Shown in pieces: positions 7,078 to 12,542 of a stretch of 12,542 nucleotides of DNA; the first letter of the stretch is position 1, and the number at the start of each line of letters is the position of its first letter. The notes under the pieces were generated by a model, which saw only the letters and a list, made by a program, of their open reading frames with translations, was not told where the DNA came from and ran no database searches. Origin of the DNA: CAZBQG01 sp964493945 (GTDB taxonomy: Bacteria > Pseudomonadota > Alphaproteobacteria > Rhodospirillales > UBA2165). The DNA lies in contig CAZBQG010000126.1 in NCBI GenBank assembly GCA_964493945.1, positions 1-12,542 of the forward strand, in the 5' to 3' direction. Both the position numbers and the translations under genes were made by a program.

Positions 7078-7855
7078 TGGGGCGGAAGATCAGATAAAGA
7101 CCCGTGGCCAGAACCGGGAAAGACAGTATCTGTCCCATGGTCAGGCCGCCGCTCAGGAAACCGATATGGGCGTCGGGCTCGCGGAACAGCTCGGCCAGGG
7201 CGCGGGCCAGGCCATAGCCGATCAGATAGATGCCGCTGAGCAGACCGAAGCGCCGGCGGATGGCTTCGCGCCTGGACAGCAGATAGAGTATGGCAAAGAG
7301 CACAACCCCTTCCAGCGCCGCTTCGTATAGCTGGCTGGGGTGGCGCGCCAGGGGACCGCCCCGGGGAAAGACCATGGCCCAGGGAACGTCGCCCACCCGG
7401 CCGTAAAGCTCGCCATTGATGAAATTAGCCAGCCGGCCCAAAAGAAGTCCGATGGGTGCCGCCACGCAACAGGCATCGGACAGGTGCAAAAAGGGAATGG
7501 CCCGCCGCCTCGCAAAAAACCAGGCGGCCAGCCCGGCCCCGATCAGCCCGCCATGAAAAGACATGCCCCCTTCCCAGACGGCCAGAATGGAAAGGGGGTT
7601 TTCAGTGTAAAATCCCAGATTATAAAAACTCACATAACCCAGCCGCCCGCCCAGCACCACGCCGACTGTCATCCAGGTGAGCAGATCATCCGCCTCCGCC
7701 TTGCCCCACCCACTGGGCGCCAGGGCGCCGTAATGCTTCAGAAACCACCATCCGAAGATCAGTCCGCCGATAAAGGACAGCGAATACCAGCGGATGGCCA
7801 GGGGGCCCAATTCAATGAGGACGGGATCAATGGCGGGAAAGGAAATGGCGAACAT
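7064..7855 (-). CDS. lgt: Prolipoprotein diacylglyceryl transferase
   Basis: Lgt is an inner-membrane enzyme that transfers diacylglycerol from phosphatidylglycerol to the lipobox cysteine of prolipoproteins, the first step of lipoprotein maturation. The 263-residue protein starts FPAIDPVLIELGPLAIRWY, as expected. It carries His101 in SFHGGLIG, the signature GRLANFINGELYGR (140-153, with Arg141, Asn144 and Glu149), HPSQLYEA near 171-178, and ELFREPDAHIGF near 222-233 matching the second essential arginine region. About seven hydrophobic helices are visible. The start is ATG 7855; AGGAG lies rather far upstream (about 14 nt). It follows hldD by 23 nt, and its stop overlaps the TTG start of midA. 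The lipoprotein gene downstream in the same cluster is a likely substrate. Confidence 0.96.
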   Translation of the reverse strand: MFAISFPAIDPVLIELGPLAIRWYSLSFIGGLIFGWWFLKHYGALAPSGWGKAEADDLLTWMTVGVVLGGRLGYVSFYNLGFYTENPLSILAVWEGGMSFHGGLIGAGLAAWFFARRRAIPFLHLSDACCVAAPIGLLLGRLANFINGELYGRVGDVPWAMVFPRGGPLARHPSQLYEAALEGVVLFAILYLLSRREAIRRRFGLLSGIYLIGYGLARALAELFREPDAHIGFLSGGLTMGQILSFPVLATGLYLIFRPRVPN

Positions 7856-7878
7856 CTGGCTGGGCCGGGCTCCTTTGT

Positions 7879-8865
7879 TCAGATATATGGATCATCCGTG
7901 TTCAGATACTCACCCACATATTCGGCGACGCCCGCCTCCAATTGGGTGAAGGGCTGACCGTAGCCGGCCCCGGTCAGGCGGTCCATTTCGGCCTGGGTGA
8001 AATATTGATACTTGTCGCGGAGTGTTCCGGGCGTCGGAATGAAATCGATCTCCGGCTCGCGCCCAAGGGCGGCGAAAACGGTCTTGGCCAAATTTTCAAA
8101 AGTCCTGGATTCTCCCGTGCCGCAATTGAACAGCCCGCTAACCTTGGGATTTTGGGCCAGCCAAAGCATGATTCGGACGCAATCACCGATCCAGATGAAA
8201 TCCCTCATTTGCTGCCCGTCACCGTAATCCGGGTGATGGGATTTGAACAGTCTGGCCCGGCCGGTTTCCATGATCTGGGAGAAAAGCTGGGGGACGACGC
8301 TTTGCTGGGCACCTTTGTGATATTCGTTGGGGCCATAAACATTGAAGAATTTAAGCCCGGCCCATTGCGCCGGCGCCTTTTCCCCCGCCGCCAATTGATC
8401 CATGACCCAGCAATCAAACAGATGTTTCGACCAGCCATAGGGGTTGAGCGGGCTGAGCCGGGCCAAAGCTCCGGGCGCGGGATCGTCCCCGAAGCCGGCC
8501 TCCCCATCGCCGTAAGTGGCGGCCGATGAGGCATAAATCAAAGGCACCTCATGCTGAGCACACCATTTCCAGATATCTTGCGAGAGCCGGACATTGACCC
8601 GCATGATCAAATCCACATCGGTCTCGGTGGTCGAGGAAATGGCCCCCAGATGGTAGATGCATTCCAGGTCATGGGCGTTGCCGGCCAGAAAATCGAACAA
8701 ATCCTCAGGCGCGACGATTTCGCTGATACGGTGTTTGGCCAGGTTGCGCCATTTATCTCCGTCGCCCAGCAGATCGCACGCAACGAGGCGCCCGGCGCCC
8801 GGCTGGTCCAAGGCGGCAATCAGATTAGAGCCGATAAAACCGGCGGCACCGGTAACCAAGATCAT
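7879..8865 (-). CDS. hldD: ADP-L-glycero-D-manno-heptose 6-epimerase
   Basis: HldD epimerises ADP-D-glycero- to ADP-L-glycero-D-manno-heptose, the last step in making the LPS inner-core heptose precursor. It belongs to the extended short-chain dehydrogenase family. From ATG 8865 it has 328 residues. Features are the NAD(P)-binding GAAGFIG (6-12), ISSTTE (76-81), SSAATYG (113-119), the Tyr143-Gly-Trp-Ser-Lys147 catalytic pair, FNVYGPNEYHKG near 175-186, DFIWIGD, NCGTG, and YQYFTQAEMDRLTGAGY near the C-terminus, all matching HldD more closely than GalE. A longer in-frame ORF begins at 8973, but those 36 residues are Arg/Pro/Gly-rich and lie over the promoter, so ATG before ILVTGAAGFIG is chosen. 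Its Shine-Dalgarno (AGGGA) is weak. It heads the long cluster. Confidence 0.93.
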   Translation of the reverse strand: MILVTGAAGFIGSNLIAALDQPGAGRLVACDLLGDGDKWRNLAKHRISEIVAPEDLFDFLAGNAHDLECIYHLGAISSTTETDVDLIMRVNVRLSQDIWKWCAQHEVPLIYASSAATYGDGEAGFGDDPAPGALARLSPLNPYGWSKHLFDCWVMDQLAAGEKAPAQWAGLKFFNVYGPNEYHKGAQQSVVPQLFSQIMETGRARLFKSHHPDYGDGQQMRDFIWIGDCVRIMLWLAQNPKVSGLFNCGTGESRTFENLAKTVFAALGREPEIDFIPTPGTLRDKYQYFTQAEMDRLTGAGYGQPFTQLEAGVAEYVGEYLNTDDPYI

Positions 8866-8905
8866 GGCGGCGGGTCCCTGTCCGGGGATTTTCCCAACTC
8901 CGATC

Positions 8906-8934
8906 CTTATAGGCCGCCCCAATGGCCTGGGCAA
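8906..8934 (-). promoter_or_regulatory. Sigma70-type promoter for hldD and probably the downstream cluster
   Basis: On the - strand, TTGCCC (8934-8929) is followed after exactly 17 bases by TATAAG (8911-8906). Transcription would begin near 8899, about 34 nt before the hldD ATG. Both boxes are close to the consensus. Confidence 0.65.
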
Positions 8935-8946
8935 GTTACCCACCGG

Positions 8947-8976
8947 TTGCTTTCGCCACGCTCGGCACCCCATAAT
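8947..8976 (+). promoter_or_regulatory. Sigma70-type promoter for ubiK
   Basis: TTGCTT (8947-8952) and CATAAT (8971-8976) are separated by 18 bases. A start near 8983 would leave a leader of about 25 nt before the ATG at 9008. It is back to back with the hldD promoter; the -35 boxes are 12 bases apart. Confidence 0.5.
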
Positions 8977-9007
8977 GCCCGCTCAACCGGAAAAAAAGGA
9001 TAGAGAC

Positions 9008-9325
9008 ATGCAGACGCGCAATTGGATTTTAGACGATCTGGCCCGCATGGCCGGCGGCGCGGCGGGTACGGTCAGCGGTATCAAGGACGAAATCGAAAGC
9101 CTGGTGCGCCAGCGCATCGAACGGATCATGGGGGAATTGGACCTGGTGCGCCGGGAAGAATTCGAAGCCGCCCGCGACATGGCCGCCAAGGCGAGGGCCG
9201 AAAACGAAAAACTGGAAAAACGCATCGCCAAGCTGGAAGCCAAATTGAAAGGCACCAAATCCGCCGCCAGCAAAAAGCCCGCCGCTGCGAAACCCGCTAA
9301 ATCGGGAAAAAAGATAAAAAGCTGA
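9008..9325 (+). CDS. ubiK: UbiK-family (BMFP/YqiC) ubiquinone biosynthesis accessory factor
   Basis: UbiK proteins are small helical factors that bind UbiJ and membranes and support the aerobic ubiquinone biosynthesis complex. The 105-residue protein has a helical N-terminus (1-40), the conserved core DLVRREEFEAARDMAAKARA (45-64), and a coiled coil about 50-81 with heptad Leu/Ile. The last 24 residues are a Lys/Ala-rich basic tail (SKKPAAAKPAKSGKKIKS), longer than in E. coli and common in alphaproteobacteria. The start is ATG 9008, with AAGGA seven bases upstream. It is transcribed divergently from hldD. The family assignment is firm; the ubiquinone role is taken from enterobacterial homologues. 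Confidence 0.87.
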   Translation: MQTRNWILDDLARMAGGAAGTVSGIKDEIESLVRQRIERIMGELDLVRREEFEAARDMAAKARAENEKLEKRIAKLEAKLKGTKSAASKKPAAAKPAKSGKKIKS

Positions 9326-9346
9326 GGATAACTCCAAGTTACGGCT

Positions 9347-9395
9347 TGCACCCGGCCACACCATCTGGCAGGCTACAATTTGTAGATGGGGTGCA
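9347..9395. repeat. Nested inverted repeat in the ubiK-ybjN gap
   Basis: The 140-bp gap holds three overlapping dyads: TGCACC (9347-9352) with GGTGCA (9390-9395), CCATCT (9361-9366) with AGATGG (9384-9389), and a perfect 13-bp palindrome CTACAATTTGTAG (9373-9385). There is no T run, so it is not an obvious terminator. It may be a regulator site or an RNA structure ahead of ybjN. The rest of the gap shows no convincing promoter. Confidence 0.4.
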
Positions 9396-9465
9396 TGAAA
9401 AACACAAAATGTTGATATTTCTGGATTTCTCATTCCCGGGTTTCTCAATAGGCGGGGCTTGATCC

Positions 9466-9969
9466 ATGGGGCGGTTGGCGGCCAGTTTTTCCACGCCTGA
9501 AATTCATCCGCTGGATCCGGTTGAACAAGCCCTGACCAGCCAGGGATGGCAATTCCAGCGGGGCTGCGACGATGATCTCAGCGCGCAATTCAGGGGTCAA
9601 TGGTGCGATTATTCCCTTCATTTCACCTGGGCAGGTGATTTCAACGCTGTCCATTTCACCTGTGCCTTCGATGCCAGGGTGCCCGACAAAAAGCGCCACG
9701 AGGCCAGGGATTTGCTTGCCCTGGCCAATGACCGGGTGTGGCTCGGCCATTTCGGCATCTGGGAACCCGAAGGCCTGCCCATGTTCCGCCATGCTGTACT
9801 GATGCGCGGCGCACCACCCCTGACCGAGACCCAGGTGCGGGACCTTCTGGATATCGCCATCGCCGAATGCGAACGCTTTTATCCCGCCTTCCAATATGTG
9901 CTCTGGGCCGGCAAATCAGCCGAAGAAGCCCTGGATGCGGCCATGATCGAGCCGGTGGGGGAGGCTTGA
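9466..9969 (+). CDS. YbjN domain-containing protein
   Basis: YbjN-domain proteins share a fold with type III secretion chaperones; most have no known substrate, and the role here is unknown. The 167-residue protein begins with a short helix, then HPLDPVEQALTSQGWQFQRG, a strand pair around DYSLHFTWAGDFNAVHFTCAFDARV, and LLALANDRVWLGHFGIWEPEGLPMFRHAVLM, which is the typical core. The C-terminal helices end FYPAFQYVLWAGKSAEEALDAAM, the usual tail of the alphaproteobacterial family. No signal peptide or membrane segment is seen, so it should be cytoplasmic. The start is ATG 9466, preceded only by a GC-rich GGCGGGG stretch. It precedes proC by six nt, and the ybjN-proC pairing recurs in alphaproteobacteria. 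Confidence 0.85.
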   Translation: MGRLAASFSTPEIHPLDPVEQALTSQGWQFQRGCDDDLSAQFRGQWCDYSLHFTWAGDFNAVHFTCAFDARVPDKKRHEARDLLALANDRVWLGHFGIWEPEGLPMFRHAVLMRGAPPLTETQVRDLLDIAIAECERFYPAFQYVLWAGKSAEEALDAAMIEPVGEA

Positions 9970-9975
9970 AAAATC

Positions 9976-10794
9976 ATGGCTGAAGGCCTGCTGCTGGTTG
10001 GTTGCGGCAAGATGGGCGGCGCTCTTCTCGAAGGCTGGCTCAAACAAGGCATGGACGGGGCCCTGATCCAGGTGGTCGAGCCCCATGAAGAGGCACGCAC
10101 GCGATGCCGGGCGCTGGGTGTGGCCTGCCACGAAGATCAGACCCAACTGGCCAAGGACTTCGCCCCGGCAACCCTCGTTTTTGCGGTCAAGCCCCAGGCC
10201 ATGGATGAGGTAGTGCCCGCCTATGGCGCACTGGCCCAGGCAGGCGCGGTGGTCATGTCCATCGCGGCGGGCCGGCCCATCGCCTATTTTGTGGACAAGC
10301 TGGGCGATGGGGGCGAAGTGGCTGTCGTCCGGGTCATGCCAAACACACCGGCTGCCGTCGGGCGGGGCATATCGGTGCTCTGCGCCAATCAAGCGGTCAA
10401 GGACGAAGCCAAAAAGGTCTGCTCCGGTCTCATGGAGGCCGTGGGCGAAGCCAGCTGGATTGAAGACGAAGCATTGATGGACGCCGTGACCGCCGTTTCA
10501 GGCAGTGGTCCGGCCTATGTATTCCTGCTTGCCGAATGCCTGGGTGCCGCCGGCGAAGCGGTGGGCCTGCCCGCCGGGCTCGCCCAAAAACTGGCCCGCG
10601 CCACCATCGCGGGTTCGGGCGAACTTTTGCACCTAGCCAGCGAATCGCCTGAGGAATTGCGCCAGAATGTCACAAGCCCCGGCGGCACCACCCATGCGGC
10701 ACTGCAAATTTTGATGGGTGAGGATGGTTTGGGCCCCCTCATGCGCCAGGCAGTCGCCCGCGCCACCCAACGGTCACGCGAACTGGCCGGCTGA
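9976..10794 (+). CDS. proC: Pyrroline-5-carboxylate reductase
   Basis: ProC reduces 1-pyrroline-5-carboxylate to proline with NAD(P)H, the last step of proline synthesis. The 272-residue protein opens with a Rossmann motif, LLLVGCGKMGGALLEG (5-20; Gly9, Gly11, Gly14). FAVKPQAM and RVMPNTPAAVGRGIS match the cofactor domain, and VSGSGPAYVFLLAE with the family signature VTSPGGTTHAALQIL (232-246) matches the C-terminal dimerisation domain. ATG 9976 has GGAGG about 11 nt upstream, inside the end of ybjN. The spacing indicates co-transcription with ybjN. It is followed by a 109-bp gap with a weak terminator-like hairpin. Confidence 0.96.
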   Translation: MAEGLLLVGCGKMGGALLEGWLKQGMDGALIQVVEPHEEARTRCRALGVACHEDQTQLAKDFAPATLVFAVKPQAMDEVVPAYGALAQAGAVVMSIAAGRPIAYFVDKLGDGGEVAVVRVMPNTPAAVGRGISVLCANQAVKDEAKKVCSGLMEAVGEASWIEDEALMDAVTAVSGSGPAYVFLLAECLGAAGEAVGLPAGLAQKLARATIAGSGELLHLASESPEELRQNVTSPGGTTHAALQILMGEDGLGPLMRQAVARATQRSRELAG

Positions 10795-10824
10795 AAAAGC
10801 CCAAAAGGCTGATTGTAATTTTTT
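10789..10824 (+). terminator. Weak terminator-like element after proC
   Basis: GGCT (10789-10792), AGCC (10798-10801) and GGCT (10807-10810) can form two competing short hairpins, followed eight bases later by a run of six Ts (10819-10824). The stems are only four base pairs and the T run is displaced, so efficiency would be low. Confidence 0.3.
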
Positions 10825-10840
10825 CGGTTTCAGCTTTAAT
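10813..10840 (+). promoter_or_regulatory. Possible promoter for the histidine kinase
   Basis: TTGTAA (10813-10818) and TTTAAT (10835-10840) are 16 bases apart in an AT-rich stretch ahead of the kinase start. AT-rich sequence continues to 10903, so other choices of boxes exist. Confidence 0.3.
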
Positions 10841-10903
10841 TTTCTGCTTCCCAGACCCATATAACTTATATCCATTAAAAGTGTTACTCAGGAATCCAAA
10901 TTT

Positions 10904-12477
10904 ATGTCGGGGCTACCGGCGGTTAGATCTGGCGAGGAAGTTAGCCACTCCCATAGGCTTCTGATCGATGCGATAAACAGCCTCTCGGTTGATTTTTCGC
11001 TTTACGATCAGGACGAGCGGTTGGTTATAACCAACTGCGATATTGTCGGAAAATACGGTTTGCCACCCCACACCCAGGTTCTCGGAATGAATTACGAGGC
11101 TCTGATCCGCGCCATAGTGGCGGGTGGGCAGGTGGAAATTTCCTCCGGCGAAGAGGCCCAATGGATCACTGACCGCCTGGACAATTACTGGAAACTCAAG
11201 CTGCCAACCATAACCCGGTTCAAAAGCGGACAATGCCAGGCCATGACTTATATCCGGACTCCGCAAGGGGGGACGGTTTGCATCCGCGAAGACGTGACTG
11301 ATCGGCTGGCGATGGAAGCCGCATTGCGTGAAAGCGAGCAACGTTTCCAGGATTTCGCGGCTTCGGCTTCTGACCGATTCTGGGAGACCAACCAGGACCA
11401 CAAATATACCTATTTTTCGCCCACGAACCCGGCACCCCACAACTTGGCACGGGAAAACTGCTGGGGAAAACCAGATGGGAACTTAACCCGCAAGATTCCT
11501 TGGCCGAGGAGATGGAGGAACTTCGTAATCTTTTTGAAGCGCATAGTCCTATTCGTGATTTCCGTTATTCCCGTGTTGGGGAAGATGGCTCTACCATGCA
11601 TATCCGCGTCAACGGCCAACCTTTCCAGGATGAAAAAGGTGATTTCCAGGGCTATCGGGGCACCGTGGTGGATGAAACCGCCTGGATCGAGGAGATCAAA
11701 AGCCGGGAAACGGATCTGATCCAAGCCAAGGATGACGCGGAGGAAGCCAACCGGGCCAAATCCGATTTCCTGGCCAGCATGAGCCACGAACTCCGCTCTC
11801 CCCTGAATGCGGTCATCGGTTTCGCTGAAGTTATCAAGGACCAGATCCTCGGCCCCGGAGCGAGCGTGAAGTATGCGGATTACGCCAAAGATATTTATCA
11901 GAGTGGGCGCCATCTTCTTGGCTTGATCAACGATATCCTGGATCTGTCAAAGATCGAGGCGGGCAAGATGACCCTGGAGGATCAGGACTTGGATATGGGT
12001 GAATTGTTGGGCGCCGCACTCCACACGCAGGGCGAAGGGCTGAGGGCGAAGGGATTGACGGCAAAGACCGAACTGGCGCCGGATCTGCCCCTGCTCAGAG
12101 CCAATCAGAAATTGGTCCATCAGATGTTGGCGAACCTGCTCAGCAATTCGGTCTCCTTCACCTCCGGCGGTGGGACCATCCGCGTCGGCGCCAATCTGGC
12201 CCCGGATGGCGGAATTACACTAAGCGTGGAGGATGATGGCGTGTGTATCGCCCCCGAAGACATGCCCATGGTTATGGCGCCATTTGGCCAGGCGAAAAAT
12301 GTCTACAAAAGGGATTTTCAGGGTACGGGCCTGGGCATTCCCATCGTCCTCTCGCTGATCGAATTGCATGGCGGAAGTCTGGCTCTGGAAAGCCAACCCG
12401 GTGCCGGCACCAAGGCCACCCTCGCTTTTCCTCCAGAGCGTTCCATACTCATAAATCAACTAGCAAGAAACGGATAG
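10904..12477 (+). pseudogene. PAS-PAS-HisKA-HATPase sensor histidine kinase with a one-base frameshift
   Basis: This is an orphan cytoplasmic-looking histidine kinase with no membrane segment and no response regulator beside it. ATG 10904 (AGGA ten bases upstream) opens a PAS domain of the FSLYDQDERLV type (about residues 18-130). A second PAS begins near residue 145 (FAASASDRFWE), and its frame is lost at about 11411-11424. Inserting one base after TATTTTTCG rejoins a frame reading AHEPGTPQLGTG and LLGKTRWEL, then the rest of the PAS. HisKA follows, with phospho-acceptor His at 11785-11787 in SMSHELRSPLN. HATPase_c has the N-box MLANLLSNSV and G2 box GTGLGIPIVLSLIELHGG, with stop at 12475-12477. 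The G1 box reads DDGVC where the family has DxGxG. The repaired length is about 525 residues. It may be a pseudogene, or the frameshift may be a sequencing error; the rest of the frame is clean. Confidence 0.8.
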
Positions 12478-12506
12478 CCTTACCGGCCCCGATCCCCGAC
12501 ACTCCG

Positions 12507-12525
12507 CCCGGGTCCATATCCCGGG
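12507..12525. repeat. Short inverted repeat downstream of the kinase
   Basis: CCCGGG occurs at 12507-12512 and 12520-12525 with a seven-base spacer, able to form a 6-bp GC hairpin about 30 bases after the kinase stop. No T run follows within the window, so a terminator role is only possible. The window ends 17 bases later. Confidence 0.3.
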
Positions 12526-12542
12526 AGACAGCGCGTGAATTC

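Larger units (their letters stand above)
615..8865 (-). other. Probable long transcription unit hldD-lgt-midA-pgeF-sORF-lipoprotein-prs-rplY-pth-ychF
   Basis: All genes between these points lie on the - strand. Junctions are tight: 23 nt hldD-lgt, a TTGA overlap lgt-midA, an ATGA overlap midA-pgeF, an overlap of the tiny ORF with the lipoprotein, 81 nt before prs, 82 nt before rplY, 33 nt before pth and 8 nt before ychF. No clear terminator interrupts the series. The two longer gaps before prs and rplY could hold internal promoters or leader structures, so sub-operons are possible. Co-transcription is inferred from spacing only. No convincing intrinsic terminator follows ychF; only a weak dyad and a T5 run are seen there. 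Confidence 0.55.

Noticed and set aside
6225..7097. Long + strand ORF opposite midA, and similar ones opposite ychF, pth, rplY, prs and hldD
   Set aside because: They mirror the high-GC codon bias of the real genes, have Gly/Pro/His/Arg-rich products without domains, and lie entirely over well-identified genes.
8866..8973. Upstream ATG extending hldD by 36 residues
   Set aside because: The extension overlaps the promoter and precedes the canonical ILVTGAAGFIG start of the Rossmann fold.
12537..12542. Window ends in an EcoRI site, GAATTC
   Set aside because: A six-base site at a window edge can occur by chance, and nothing shows it is a cloning junction.
1..12542. Search for CRISPR arrays, insertion sequences, tRNA or rRNA genes, toxin-antitoxin or defence genes
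   Set aside because: No spaced repeats, transposase motifs, cloverleaf sequences or defence domains were found; the content is core metabolism, envelope and translation genes plus two kinase copies.

Overview
The window looks like chromosomal DNA of an alphaproteobacterium, most likely a member of the Rhodospirillales. This rests on the protein types, the GC-rich codon use (many GCC, GGC and CTG codons), and gene orders typical of that class: lgt-midA-pgeF, prs-rplY-pth-ychF, and ubiK-ybjN-proC. Species cannot be named from the sequence alone. Almost all of it is ordinary core genome.

Layout. Positions 1-531 hold the decayed 3' end of a sensor histidine kinase on the + strand. From 8865 down to 615, on the - strand, nine recognisable genes plus one tiny candidate gene lie head to tail, mostly with gaps of 8-82 nt or stop/start overlaps: hldD, lgt, midA, pgeF, a 21-codon hydrophobic ORF, an uncharacterised lipoprotein, prs, rplY, pth and ychF. 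They look like one long transcription unit, possibly with internal promoters. A good sigma70-type promoter sits in front of hldD. Divergent from it, on the + strand, are ubiK (9008-9325), a YbjN-family gene (9466-9969) and proC (9976-10794). A PAS-PAS-HisKA-HATPase histidine kinase (10904-12477) follows, interrupted by a single-base frameshift.

How the genes fit together. The first half of the long cluster serves the envelope: HldD makes the LPS heptose precursor, Lgt lipidates lipoproteins, PgeF edits peptidoglycan precursors, and a lipoprotein follows. MidA (complex I assembly) and, across the divergent promoter, UbiK (ubiquinone synthesis) serve respiration. The second half serves PRPP supply and translation: Prs, ribosomal protein L25, peptidyl-tRNA hydrolase and the ribosome-associated ATPase YchF.

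Points worth a second look are small. They are a 21-codon SD-preceded ORF overlapping the lipoprotein start, two A8/A9 tracts that decide the lipoprotein's C-terminus, a 12-bp tandem duplication exactly on the lgt/midA junction, a seven-copy Glu-Glu-Gly tail on L25, and two related kinase 3' ends in direct orientation flanking the whole core block, each with a one-base loss. I found no convincing new defence, mobile or RNA-guided system, no CRISPR array, no insertion sequence, and no tRNA or rRNA gene.
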